A stretch of DNA of 64,000 bases from Microbacterium sp. Leaf159. Lineage in GTDB: Bacteria > Actinomycetota > Actinomycetes > Actinomycetales > Microbacteriaceae. The DNA lies in contig NZ_LMOU01000002.1 in NCBI RefSeq assembly GCF_001423615.1, forward strand, positions 749,865 through 813,864. The letters run 5' to 3'. The stretch's first letter is position 1; every line of letters begins with the position of its first letter. Positions 1-8,186 of this stretch are shown here, piece by piece. The translations under genes were made by a program, and so were the position numbers. The notes under the pieces were generated by a model. That model saw only the letters and a program-made list of their open reading frames with translations, was not told the origin of the DNA and did no database searches.

Positions 1-351
1 GTCAACGTCGTCGCGTCCCCCACTCAGGAGGAGGCCGAGGCCCGCGCGCTCCCCCAGCTGCGCATGATGTCGCGTCTGCGCCTGAACAAGCCGCTGATCG
101 CGCTCGAGACGGTTGAGGAGGCACTGGCCGCCGAGTCGGATGCCGCGACCGACCAGGTCGTCGAGGCCGCCCGCTCCCGCTGGTTCGTCGGCACGGGCGA
201 ATCCGTCGCCGAAGAGGTGCGCTCGTTCGCGACGAAGTGGGGCGTCGACGAGGTCATGCTGTCGCCCGTCGCGGGTGCCTACGAATCCGAGCCGCGCGAC
301 TCCGCCGCCGGCCGCGCCCAGACGCTGGAGCTCATCGCCGCGGCACTCTGA
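1..351 (+). CDS. Luciferase-like (LLM) flavin-dependent oxidoreductase, C-terminal part
   Basis: The frame is open from the first base of the window, so the N-terminus lies outside. The visible 116 residues start with VNVVASPTQEEAEARALPQL and include a stretch like RSRWFVGTGESVAEEVRSFA, followed by WGVDEVMLSPVAG. This matches the C-terminal end of F420/FMN-dependent luciferase-like monooxygenases, where the G-x-x-E-x-V region contacts the flavin side of the barrel and a D-E-x-M-x-x-P strand closes the TIM barrel. The substrate cannot be inferred. Family identification is by recognition of this C-terminal pattern only. Confidence 0.75.
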   Translation, partial: VNVVASPTQEEAEARALPQLRMMSRLRLNKPLIALETVEEALAAESDAATDQVVEAARSRWFVGTGESVAEEVRSFATKWGVDEVMLSPVAGAYESEPRDSAAGRAQTLELIAAAL

Positions 352-432
352 CCGACTGCGACCCGACCCCGCGTCAAGGGCTGGTATTCCGGTGCGCCTG
401 GGCGTAGCGTCACGAGCAACGGAAGGGGTTCG

Positions 433-645
433 ATGATGAGCACGACCAAGACCCTGGCACTCTGGGTGGCGTACGGCACGAACGGTGTCGCAGGCAGCAT
501 CCGACACGACGATGAGGGGTACACCGTCGTCATGGCGGGTTCCGATGCGGCGACGGGTACGTACCCGAATCTCGCGTCGGCGAAGGGCGCGCTGCACTCG
601 CACATGTCGCCGGGCAGCGCCTGGCCAATGTTCCGCGAGCACTGA
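433..645 (+). CDS. Small conserved hypothetical protein (70 aa)
   Basis: This is a 70-residue ORF starting at ATG 433 (or the adjacent ATG at 436) after GGAAGGGG, a good ribosome-binding site 5-8 nt upstream. The protein begins MMSTTKTLALWVAYGTNG and has no signal peptide, membrane segment or metal motif. It has mixed hydrophobic and charged residues like a small folded domain. It stands alone between the oxidoreductase end and moeA, and a strong hairpin follows its stop codon. No function is recognised. Confidence 0.6.
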   Translation: MMSTTKTLALWVAYGTNGVAGSIRHDDEGYTVVMAGSDAATGTYPNLASAKGALHSHMSPGSAWPMFREH

Positions 646-669
646 CCCAGACGGGGAGGGCGAGGCGCA

Positions 670-697
670 ACGGTCGCGGGGTCACGCCCGCGACCGT
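670..697 (+). terminator. GC-rich hairpin after the small ORF
   Basis: An 11-bp perfect stem (ACGGTCGCGGG at 670-680 pairing with CCCGCGACCGT at 687-697) encloses a 6-nt loop. It lies 25 bp after the stop of the 433-645 gene and just before moeA. There is no U-tract, so it is either an actinobacterial-style terminator or part of the moeA control region. Confidence 0.5.
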
Positions 698-699
698 CG

Positions 700-705
700 T
701 ACGCT
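700..705 (+). promoter_or_regulatory. Possible -10 box for a leaderless moeA transcript
   Basis: TACGCT at 700-705 ends 6 nt before the ATG of moeA and no Shine-Dalgarno sequence is present between them. This spacing matches several clearer leaderless promoters in the window. No convincing -35 is visible because the hairpin at 670-697 occupies that position. Confidence 0.3.
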
Positions 706-711
706 GACAGC

Positions 712-1971
712 ATGCGTATCGCCCCTCTTGCCGTGACTCCCGCCATGCGGACGGCCGATGAGCATCTCGCGACGGTTCTCGCCGCGACGGCATCGCTGTC
801 GGACGAGTCCGTGCGGGTCGAGGATGCTCTGGGCCGAACCCTCGCCGCGCCGGTGCGCGCCCGAGTGGATGCGCCACTGTTCGACAACTCCGCGATGGAC
901 GGATACGCCGTGCGGTACCCGGACGTGGCCGCGGCGACCGCCGAGCATCCGATCGCGCTGCGGGTGATCACCGATCTGCCCGCCGGGTCGACCGCCGAAC
1001 CCGAACTCGGCCCGGGCGATGCGGTCCGGATCATGACGGGCGCCCCCGTTCCCCGCATGGCGACCGCGGTCGTCCCGTTCGAGCACACCCGAGACGGCCT
1101 GCAGGGCATCGACGCTCCCGCCGTGGTCACCAGGGCCCCCGCCCGCGAGGGAGCCCACATCCGCCGCCGAGGTGAGGAGATGCGAGCGGATGCCGAGGTC
1201 TCCCCCGCCGGCACAGTCGTCGGCCCCTTGCAGATGACGGCCTTCGCGGTGGTCGGCGTCGACCGCATCATCGTGAGACGACGGCCCCGCGTCGCCGTCA
1301 TCTCGACGGGCAGCGAGCTCGCGCCCGCCGGCGGGACGTTCGCGCACGGCCAGATCCCCGAGTCCAACTCGGTGCTCCTGTCATCGCTGTGCACGCAGGC
1401 GGGTGCGGAGGTCATCTCGATCGAGACGGTGACCGACGAGGATGCCGCGTTCGAGGCGCTCCTCGAACGCGCGCTCGACCGCGCGGACGTCGTGGTCACC
1501 TCGGGTGGGGTCAGCGCCGGCGCCCATGAGGTCGTCAAGAATGTGCTGCGTGATCGCATCGAATTCGTCGCCGTGGGCATGCAGCCGGGCAGGCCGCAGG
1601 CGTTCGGCCGCATCGACGACACCCTGGTCTTCGGCCTGCCCGGCAATCCGGCCAGCGTCGCCGTCTCGTTCGAGGCCTTCGTGCGTCCGGCCCTCCTCGC
1701 GCTCCAGGGACGCGAGCCGCGGCACCGTCCGACGCTCCGACTCGCCGCCACGACCGGCTGGCGCAGCCCGGCAGGGCGACGGCAGTACGTGCCCGTGACG
1801 CTCGACCGCTCGGACCCCGCCGCGTGGTCGGTGCGCCCGGCGGCCGCGGACGGGTCGTCCGGGTCTCACCTCGCCGCAGGGCTGGCGCGAGCGGATGCCT
1901 ACGCCGTCGTTCCCGAAGGCGTATCGGCGGTCACCGCGGGCGACCTCGTCGACGTGATGCTGCTCTCGTGA
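712..1971 (+). CDS. moeA: Molybdopterin molybdenumtransferase
   Basis: The 419-residue protein has the family's usual length. MoeA inserts molybdate into adenylylated molybdopterin in the cytoplasm, completing Mo-cofactor synthesis. Visible family signatures are DNSAMDGYAVR (residues 58-68), the AVISTGSEL stretch and TSGGVSAGAHEVVK in the MoCF-binding domain, and FGLPGNPASVAVSFE towards the C-terminus, followed by the MoeA C-terminal domain. The stop overlaps the GTG start of mobA by 4 bp, so the two are translationally coupled. It heads a block that ends with a molybdenum nitrate reductase, which is the likely user of the cofactor. Confidence 0.95.
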   Translation: MRIAPLAVTPAMRTADEHLATVLAATASLSDESVRVEDALGRTLAAPVRARVDAPLFDNSAMDGYAVRYPDVAAATAEHPIALRVITDLPAGSTAEPELGPGDAVRIMTGAPVPRMATAVVPFEHTRDGLQGIDAPAVVTRAPAREGAHIRRRGEEMRADAEVSPAGTVVGPLQMTAFAVVGVDRIIVRRRPRVAVISTGSELAPAGGTFAHGQIPESNSVLLSSLCTQAGAEVISIETVTDEDAAFEALLERALDRADVVVTSGGVSAGAHEVVKNVLRDRIEFVAVGMQPGRPQAFGRIDDTLVFGLPGNPASVAVSFEAFVRPALLALQGREPRHRPTLRLAATTGWRSPAGRRQYVPVTLDRSDPAAWSVRPAAADGSSGSHLAAGLARADAYAVVPEGVSAVTAGDLVDVMLLS

Positions 1972-2714
1972 CCACGAGCCCGGACACCGCGCCCGCACGG
2001 CCCGCAACGCCACGGCCCGCAACCCCACGGACCGCAACCCCACAGCCCGCAACCCCACGGACCGCGGCGATCATCCTCGCGGGCGGCCGGGCCTCTCGCC
2101 TCGGCGGCGCGGCCAAGCCGCTGCTCGACATCGACGGACGCACCCTGCTCGACCGGGCCGTGGCCGCCGTCGCCGGCTGCGAGCCGATCGTCGTGGTCGG
2201 CCCGCCGTCGCCCCTTCACGCCGACGTCGTATGGGCACGGGAGATGCCGTCCTTCGGCGGCCCCGTGGCCGGCATCGCCGCCGGCCTCGCCCTGGTCGAC
2301 AGCGCCGAGGTCTACGTTCTCGCCGCCGACCTGCCGAACGCCGAGGCGGCGGTCGCAGTGCTGCGACAGCATCCACCGCTCTCGCCTGACGACAACAACG
2401 ACGACGACGAGAACGCGAGCGAGAACGAAAACCACGATGGCCTCTGCCTGACCGATGCCGCGGGACGGATGCAGTGGCTGCTCGGCCGCTATCGCACCGC
2501 CTCTCTGCGCAGGGCCGTCGCCGCGCTGCCCGATGCGGGGCGCGGTGCCTCGATGCGCGCGCTGCTCGCAGACCTCGCCCTCACGGCGCGCGCGGCCGGT
2601 GACCTGGCGATGGACGTCGACACGTGGGACGATCTGGAACGTGCCCGCGCGATGATGTCGACCCACCGCCGCGACGACGCGATCGCGAGTGCATCCGACG
2701 AGGAGACGACATGA
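1968..2714 (+). CDS. mobA: Molybdenum cofactor guanylyltransferase-like NTP transferase
   Basis: The GTG start at 1968 overlaps the moeA stop and gives 248 residues. The nucleotide-binding signature AAIILAGGRASRLGG lies at residues 33-47 with Lys50 just after, and LAADLPN (118-124) occupies the metal-binding Asp position. MobA attaches GMP to molybdopterin to make the MGD cofactor needed by nitrate reductase. Two oddities are seen: residues 11-33 are a Pro-Ala-Thr repeat encoded by 15-bp tandem repeats, and residues 141-156 form an Asp/Asn/Glu-rich insert. A small adjoining DUF6457 gene overlaps the stop codon. Confidence 0.85.
   Translation: MTTSPDTAPARPATPRPATPRTATPQPATPRTAAIILAGGRASRLGGAAKPLLDIDGRTLLDRAVAAVAGCEPIVVVGPPSPLHADVVWAREMPSFGGPVAGIAAGLALVDSAEVYVLAADLPNAEAAVAVLRQHPPLSPDDNNDDDENASENENHDGLCLTDAAGRMQWLLGRYRTASLRRAVAALPDAGRGASMRALLADLALTARAAGDLAMDVDTWDDLERARAMMSTHRRDDAIASASDEETT
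1998..2069 (+). repeat. 15-bp tandem repeat inside the mobA 5' end
   Basis: Four units of the form CGGCCCGCAACCCCA (1998-2012, 2013-2027, 2028-2042, 2043-2057) with one or two substitutions each, plus a partial fifth. The period is a multiple of three, so copy-number change would keep the frame and lengthen or shorten an (R/Q)xATP linker before the catalytic domain. Confidence 0.9.
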
Positions 2715-2995
2715 CAGACAACACGCAGCATCTTCCGGTCGAGGCCCTCGAGGACTGGACCAGCGCCGCCTGCGCAGCGCTCGACATCGACCGCGAGTCG
2801 GTCGACATCGCGCTGCTCCTCGACCTGGCCCGCGATGTCGCGCACGGCGTCGCCCGCCCTGCCGCACCGCTCAGCGCCTATCTCGCGGGACTCGCGGCGG
2901 GCCGGGCCGGCGGCAGCCGCGAGAACACCGCCACGGCGGCCGCGACGATCACCGCACTCGCCGCGACCTGGCGTGCCGACGACCAGGATTCCTGA
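2711..2995 (+). CDS. DUF6457 protein, companion of MobA
   Basis: This 94-residue protein starts at ATG 2711, overlapping the mobA stop by 4 bp. It begins MTDNTQHLPVEALEDWTSAAC and includes RDVAHGVARPAAPLSAYLAGLAAG, the helical pattern of the DUF6457 family, which in actinobacteria occurs beside or fused to MobA. It is soluble, with no signal or metal motif. Family membership is recognised; the role in molybdenum cofactor maturation is inferred from the constant linkage. Confidence 0.8.
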   Translation: MTDNTQHLPVEALEDWTSAACAALDIDRESVDIALLLDLARDVAHGVARPAAPLSAYLAGLAAGRAGGSRENTATAAATITALAATWRADDQDS

Positions 2996-3033
2996 AGTTC
3001 TCTCATCGGCGACCTCCCCGATGTGATCGAGAA

Positions 3034-3051
3034 GTAATCGTCCGGTAATCG
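3034..3051 (+). promoter_or_regulatory. Direct repeat upstream of narK, candidate nitrogen-regulator site
   Basis: GTAATCG occurs at 3034-3040 and again at 3045-3051, an 11-bp period. Two half-sites spaced one helical turn apart resemble the GTnAC-n6 arrangement bound by GlnR in actinobacteria, although the final C of the half-site is T here. The location 70-90 bp before narK fits control of nitrate uptake. Confidence 0.35.
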
Positions 3052-3120
3052 CACTCGTGCGGCCCTGCAACATCCGCCGCCTACGTTCAGAGCATTCACC
3101 TCTCGAACGCAGGAGCCGCG

Positions 3121-4512
3121 ATGTCCCAGATCACCGGAAGAAGCAGCGTCGACACCCACGCCGTGACCCTCACGCGCCGCCCCGGCCGGTGGATCGACGG
3201 GTGGAACCCCGAGGACACGGCCTTCTGGGCCACCGAGGGCAAGGCGATCGCCCGGCGCAACCTCGGGTGGTCGATCTTCGCCGAGTTCCTCGGCTTCATC
3301 ATCTGGCAGCTGTGGAGCATCGTCGTCGTGCTGCTCCCCGCCGCCGGCTTCACGCTGAGCACCACGGAGTCGTTCTGGCTGATCTCGCTGCCGAGCCTCG
3401 TCGGTGCGACGCTGCGGTTCCCGTACACGTTCCTCGTGGCCCGCTTCGGCGGACGCAACTGGACCATCGTCTCGGCGCTGCTGCTGCTCATCCCGGCGAT
3501 CCTGCTCGGCATCGTCGTGCAGGACCCGGAGACCCCGTTCGGCGTGCTGCTCGCGGTCGCGGCCCTCGCCGGATTCGGCGGCGGCAACTTCGCGAGCTCG
3601 ATGGCGAACATCACCTACTTCTTCCCGCAGAAGGAGAAGGGATGGGCGCTCGGGCTCAACGCCGCAGGCGGAAACCTCGGCACGTCCGTCGCCCAGCTCG
3701 CGGTGCCGATCGTCGTCTCGGTCACCGCCGCGTTCACCTTCAACCTGTCGCTCGCGGGGTGGATGTGGGTGCCGCTGATCCTCGTGGCGGTCTGGGGTGC
3801 ATGGCGCCACATGGACAACCTGTCGTCCGCCAAGGCTGACTTCGCCGGGGCGGCAGCCGCACTGCGAGAACCCCACCTGTGGGTGCTGTCGCTCCTCTAC
3901 ATCGGCACCTTCGGGTCGTTCATCGGGTTCTCCAGCGTCTTCCCGAAGCTCATCGCCGACACCTTCCCCGAGTTCTCCACCTTCCAGATCGGCAGCGCGT
4001 CGCTGTCGCTCGCGTTCCTCGGAGCTCTCGTCGGCTCGCTCGCCCGCCCCTACGGCGGAAAGCTCGCCGATCGGTTCGGCGGAGCACGCATGACGATCGC
4101 CGCGTTCTCGCTCATGATCGTGGGGGCGCTCTCGCTGCTCGTCACCCTGGAGGCGAACAGCTTCGCGCTGTTCCTCGGATGCTTCCTGCTGCTGTTCATC
4201 GCGGCAGGCGTCGGCAACGGCGCGACCTACCGGATGATCCCCAACGTCTTCGCCGCCCGGGGCGCCGCGACCGCGGGTGACGCACTCGCTGTCAGCACCC
4301 AGCGCAAGGGCGCCGCCGCCCTCGGTCTGATCTCGGCGATCGGGGCATACGGCGGATTCGTGATCCCGCAGGTTCTCGCCGCCGCGAAGAGCGGCACGGG
4401 CTCGTACGCACCGGCGTTCGGCGGATTCGTCGCCGCCTACGTCGTGCTGCTCCTGATCACGATCTTCGTCTACGCGATCCCGCGCCCCTCCCTCGCCGGA
4501 CACCGGATCTGA
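3121..4512 (+). CDS. narK: Nitrate/nitrite transporter, NarK-type MFS
   Basis: The 463-residue polytopic membrane protein has the MFS layout of about 12 helices. Two glycine-rich nitrate signature stretches are visible: LAGFGGGNFASSMANITYFFP in helix 5 and the FIAAGVGNGATYRMIPNVF region in helix 11. These stretches and a conserved arginine form the anion path in NarK/NasA transporters. It brings nitrate into the cell for the reductase encoded two genes downstream. The next gene begins 3 bp after its stop, giving an operon narK-nasB-nasA. Confidence 0.93.
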   Translation: MSQITGRSSVDTHAVTLTRRPGRWIDGWNPEDTAFWATEGKAIARRNLGWSIFAEFLGFIIWQLWSIVVVLLPAAGFTLSTTESFWLISLPSLVGATLRFPYTFLVARFGGRNWTIVSALLLLIPAILLGIVVQDPETPFGVLLAVAALAGFGGGNFASSMANITYFFPQKEKGWALGLNAAGGNLGTSVAQLAVPIVVSVTAAFTFNLSLAGWMWVPLILVAVWGAWRHMDNLSSAKADFAGAAAALREPHLWVLSLLYIGTFGSFIGFSSVFPKLIADTFPEFSTFQIGSASLSLAFLGALVGSLARPYGGKLADRFGGARMTIAAFSLMIVGALSLLVTLEANSFALFLGCFLLLFIAAGVGNGATYRMIPNVFAARGAATAGDALAVSTQRKGAAALGLISAIGAYGGFVIPQVLAAAKSGTGSYAPAFGGFVAAYVVLLLITIFVYAIPRPSLAGHRI

Positions 4513-4514
4513 TC

Positions 4515-6059
4515 ATGTCCGAGCGCATCGTCGTCATCGGAGCCGGGCCCGTCGGCATCCGGTTCGCCGAGGAGCTCCTGCCCCTGGTGGCCGAGGGACG
4601 GGCGACGGTGACCGTGCTGGGTGCCGAGACGGCAGACCCGTACAACCGGGTGCTGATCGCCGAGCTCGCGGTCGGCGAGGCGACCGCCGACGAGCTGACC
4701 CTGGCGACCGCATCCGCCCTGCCCGGGGTGGACCTGCGCCTGGGAGCCCGCGTGATGCGGATAGACCGGGATGCGCAGACGGTCGAACTCGCCGAAGGAT
4801 CGGCTATCGGCTACGACCGGCTCGTCTTCGCGACGGGCGCACGCTCGATCATCCCCTCCCTCGACGGGCTCGAGACGCTCGGACCCGACGGCACGGGACT
4901 CGACACCCGGCTCACCACGGGCGTCTGCGTGCTGCGCGACCTGTCGGATGCCGAGAAGGTGCGCGCGGTGGTCGAGAGCGGCGGCCGTGTCGTGGTGCTG
5001 GGCGCCGGGGTGCTGGGCATCGAGCTCGCGATGCTGCTCGCGGACGCCGGGGCGATCCCCGCGGTCGCGCACTTCGGTCCGATGCCGATGCCCCGCCAGC
5101 TCGATCGCGGCTCGGCCTCGATCCTGTCGACCGCACTGGCCTCGGCCGGCGTCACCCTGGTGCCGCACACCCGCGCAGAAGGAGTGATCGGCGTCGAGGG
5201 CGATGACGGCATCCGCCGGTTCCGCGCGCTCGCCAGCTCCGACGGCAAACGCATCGAGGGAGACCTGCTCGTGCTCTCGTGCGGAGTCCGGGCACGCACC
5301 GAGCTCGCCGAGGCGGCGGGCCTGCGCGTCGGCAACGGTGTGCTCGTCGACGCCTCGCTGCGGTCGTGGTCGGATCCGCGCATCCACGCGATCGGCGACT
5401 GCGCGCACGTCGCCGACCCCGCCGAGTTCCTGCACGAGCGCCAGGTGCCGGGCGGGCCCGCAGGCCTCGTGGGTCCGGGATGGCGGCAGGCGAGCTGGCT
5501 GGCCGCGTCGATCACGGCCGAGCTCGACAGTGCCGACGAGCACCCGGGCGAGTACACCGACGAGCATCCCGGCGTCGTCGTGCTCAAGGGCGAGCTGGTC
5601 GACATCGCCTCGGCCGGAGACGTGTCAGCCGATCCCTTCGCGCCGGTCCCCGCCGGGGAGGACGCCCCCGGCGTCGCGGTCTGGGCCGACCCCGAGCACG
5701 GCACGTACGTCAAGATGGCGACGCGCGACGGCATCCTCACCGGATTCGTGGCGGTCGGGATGCCGCGGGCCGCCGCCGAACTGAGCGTGCTGTATCTGCG
5801 TGGCGGCGAGCTGCCGGCCGACCGGTCGCTGCTGCTGCGGCTCGACGACCCCGACGCGGACGCGGTCGCACCCGCCGGCCGCGACGCGACGCTGTGCATC
5901 TGCAACGCGGTCACCGTGGGGCAGATCGAGGATGCGATCGACGACGGATGCTCGTCGGTCGCCGCGGTCGGCGACTGCACCCGCGCCGGCACGGGATGCG
6001 GTGGATGCCGCGCCCGCATCACCGAGCTGCTGCACGCGCACGCGGGAGCCGTCGCATGA
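4515..6059 (+). CDS. nasB: FAD-dependent electron-transfer subunit of assimilatory nitrate reductase, with BFD-like iron-sulfur domain
   Basis: The 514 residues divide into an N-terminal FAD domain (VIGAGPVGIRFAEEL near residue 6), an NAD(P)-binding domain (VVVLGAGVLGIELAMLL) and a C-terminal BFD-like [2Fe-2S] domain with Cys461-x-Cys463 and Cys495-x2-Cys498. This is the NirB N-terminal half without the sirohaem nitrite-reductase part. It therefore most likely passes electrons from NAD(P)H to the nitrate reductase encoded immediately downstream, whose start overlaps its stop by 4 bp. A role with a nitrite reductase encoded elsewhere is possible. Confidence 0.82.
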   Translation: MSERIVVIGAGPVGIRFAEELLPLVAEGRATVTVLGAETADPYNRVLIAELAVGEATADELTLATASALPGVDLRLGARVMRIDRDAQTVELAEGSAIGYDRLVFATGARSIIPSLDGLETLGPDGTGLDTRLTTGVCVLRDLSDAEKVRAVVESGGRVVVLGAGVLGIELAMLLADAGAIPAVAHFGPMPMPRQLDRGSASILSTALASAGVTLVPHTRAEGVIGVEGDDGIRRFRALASSDGKRIEGDLLVLSCGVRARTELAEAAGLRVGNGVLVDASLRSWSDPRIHAIGDCAHVADPAEFLHERQVPGGPAGLVGPGWRQASWLAASITAELDSADEHPGEYTDEHPGVVVLKGELVDIASAGDVSADPFAPVPAGEDAPGVAVWADPEHGTYVKMATRDGILTGFVAVGMPRAAAELSVLYLRGGELPADRSLLLRLDDPDADAVAPAGRDATLCICNAVTVGQIEDAIDDGCSSVAAVGDCTRAGTGCGGCRARITELLHAHAGAVA

Positions 6060-8149
6060 CCGACACCCACTGCCCCTACTGCGCGCTGCAGTGCGCGATG
6101 ACGCTGACGCCCACAGCCCCGGCCATCCCGACCGCCACCGCTGACCGCACCGCCCTGCCGGTGACCGTCGCCGGGCGTGACTTCCCCACCAACCGCGGGG
6201 GCCTGTGCAAGAAGGGCTGGACCTCGGCCGAGCTGCTCGCCGACACTGGGCGCCTCACCACTCCCCTGGTGCGCGGAGATGACGGCGAGCTGCATCCGGC
6301 AGAGTGGGATGCCACGCTCGACCTGATCGCCGCGCAGCTGCGACGGATCGCCGCCGAAGACGGCCCCGACGCGGTCGGCGTCTTCGGGGGTGGCGGCCTC
6401 ACGAACGAGAAGGCCTACCAGCTCGGCAAGTTCGCCCGCATCGCGCTGCGCACCTCGCGCATCGACTACAACGGCCGCTTCTGCATGTCGTCGGCCGCCG
6501 CTGCCGCCAACCGCTCGTTCGGCATCGACCGCGGCCTGCCGTTCCCGCTGACCGATCTCGACACCGCCGAGACGGTGCTGCTGCTGGGTTCGAACGTCGG
6601 AGACACGATGCCGCCGTTCGTGTCCCACCTGCAGGGTGCCCGGGCTCGGGGCGGTCTCATCGTCGTCGACCCGCGGCGGAGCTCCACCGCCCGGCTCTGC
6701 GCCGACGGCGCGGGCATCCACGTGCAGCCGGTGCCCGGCAGCGACCTCGCCCTGCTGCTGGCGCTGACGCACGTCGTGATCGCCGAAGAGCTGTTCGACG
6801 ACGGGTATGTGCGGCAGCGAACCTCGGGCATCGAGGCGCTGCGCCAGTCGGTGTCGGCGTGGTGGCCCGAGCGCGCCGAGACCGTCACAGGGGTTCCGGC
6901 GCGCAGCATCCGCGAGCTCGCGCGCACGCTGGCCCGCTCCGACTCGACGTACATCCTCACCGGTCGCGGCGTCGAGCAGCACGTCGACGGCACCGACACC
7001 GCGACAGCCGCCATCAATCTCGCTCTGCTGCTCGGGCTGCCCGGCACGCCCGGCTGCGGCTACGGCACGCTCACGGGGCAGGGCAACGGACAGGGCGGAC
7101 GCGAGCACGGGCAGAAGGCCGACCAGCTGCCCGGCTATCAGTCGATCAGCGACCCGACGGCGCGTGCGTCCGTCGCGGCTGTCTGGGGTGTCGACCCTGA
7201 CGACCTGCCCGGGCCCGGAGTGCCGGCCGTCGAGCTGCTGCAGAGCGCCGGCCTGCCCGGTGGCGTGCGGGCGCTGCTCGTGCACGGCTCGAACGTCTTC
7301 GTCTCGGCGCCGAACGTCGCCACAGTGCGCGAGGCGCTCGGTCGACTCGACCTGCTCGTCGTGTCGGACTTCTTCCTCTCCGAGACCGCGAAGGCCGCCG
7401 ACATCGTGCTCCCCGTGCTGCAGTGGGCCGAGGAGGAGGGCACCATGACCAACCTCGAAGGCCGGGTGCTGCGTCGCCGTCGCGCGATCGACGCCCCCGC
7501 CGGGGCCCGCAGCGAGCTCTGGATCATGGCCGAGCTCGCCCGACGCCTCGACGCCCCGGGCACCTGGAGCCTCGACCCGTCAGAGGTGTTCGACGAGCTC
7601 GCCCGGGCGTCTGCCGGGGGCCGCGCCGACTACTCGGGCCTCAGCCATGCACTGCTCGACCTCGGCATCGAGGCGCACTGGCCCTTCCCCGTGGGCAGCC
7701 TCGGGACCCCGCGCCTGTTCGCCGACCGCTTCGCGCACGCGGACGGGCGGGCGAAGCTCGTCGCCGTGCGGGCGCGCTCGCATCCCACGGCGAGCGCGGA
7801 TCGGCTGAACCTCGTCACCGGACGCCTGCTCGAGCAGTATCAGAGCGGTGCGCAGACCCGCCGTATCCCCGAGCTCACCGAGAAGCGCCCGGCCCTCGTG
7901 GCACAGCTGCACCCCGCCACGGCCCGCCGGCACGGGATCGGCGAGGGCGACGGCATCCGCATCTCGAACTCCCGCGGCGCACTGCAGGCGCGGGCCGAGC
8001 TGACGCACGACATCAGGCCGGACACGGTGTTCCTGCCGTTCCACTACCCCGATGCCGAGAGCGCCAACCTGCTCACCAGCGACCAGGTCGATCCGCACTC
8101 GGCGATGCCGGAGTTCAAGCGGGCGCTGGTGCAGGTCAGCGCGGTCTGA
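6056..8149 (+). CDS. nasA: Assimilatory nitrate reductase, molybdopterin catalytic subunit
   Basis: The 697-residue cytoplasmic Mo-bis-MGD enzyme reduces nitrate to nitrite. Cys6, Cys9, Cys13 and Cys51 (CPYCALQC ... GGLCKKGW) form the [4Fe-4S] site. Cys143 in NGRFCMSSAAAA is the expected molybdenum ligand, and TGQGNGQGGREHGQKADQLPG is the nitrate-reductase-type signature. The C-terminal molybdopterin dinucleotide domain begins around NLVTGRLLEQYQSG. There is no twin-arginine signal, which fits an assimilatory cytoplasmic enzyme. ATG 6056 overlaps the upstream stop. A dedicated nitrite reductase is not in this window. Confidence 0.92.
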   Translation: MTDTHCPYCALQCAMTLTPTAPAIPTATADRTALPVTVAGRDFPTNRGGLCKKGWTSAELLADTGRLTTPLVRGDDGELHPAEWDATLDLIAAQLRRIAAEDGPDAVGVFGGGGLTNEKAYQLGKFARIALRTSRIDYNGRFCMSSAAAAANRSFGIDRGLPFPLTDLDTAETVLLLGSNVGDTMPPFVSHLQGARARGGLIVVDPRRSSTARLCADGAGIHVQPVPGSDLALLLALTHVVIAEELFDDGYVRQRTSGIEALRQSVSAWWPERAETVTGVPARSIRELARTLARSDSTYILTGRGVEQHVDGTDTATAAINLALLLGLPGTPGCGYGTLTGQGNGQGGREHGQKADQLPGYQSISDPTARASVAAVWGVDPDDLPGPGVPAVELLQSAGLPGGVRALLVHGSNVFVSAPNVATVREALGRLDLLVVSDFFLSETAKAADIVLPVLQWAEEEGTMTNLEGRVLRRRRAIDAPAGARSELWIMAELARRLDAPGTWSLDPSEVFDELARASAGGRADYSGLSHALLDLGIEAHWPFPVGSLGTPRLFADRFAHADGRAKLVAVRARSHPTASADRLNLVTGRLLEQYQSGAQTRRIPELTEKRPALVAQLHPATARRHGIGEGDGIRISNSRGALQARAELTHDIRPDTVFLPFHYPDAESANLLTSDQVDPHSAMPEFKRALVQVSAV

Positions 8150-8186
8150 ACCGTCCGGCGACCCGCGCGTCGCCCGCGTGCCCGGG

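Noticed and set aside
1824..1967. Upstream extension of mobA
   Set aside because: It would overlap the moeA 3' end by about 150 bp; the GTG at 1968 with 4-bp overlap is the usual coupling and starts close to the nucleotide-binding motif.
2878..4503. Minus-strand 541-codon frame opposite narK
   Set aside because: Glu/Arg/Gln-rich shadow of the NarK membrane protein with no plausible fold or start signal.
4811..7285. Minus-strand 824-codon frame opposite the nitrate reductase genes
   Set aside because: Antisense to two genes with clear cofactor motifs; no recognisable domains.
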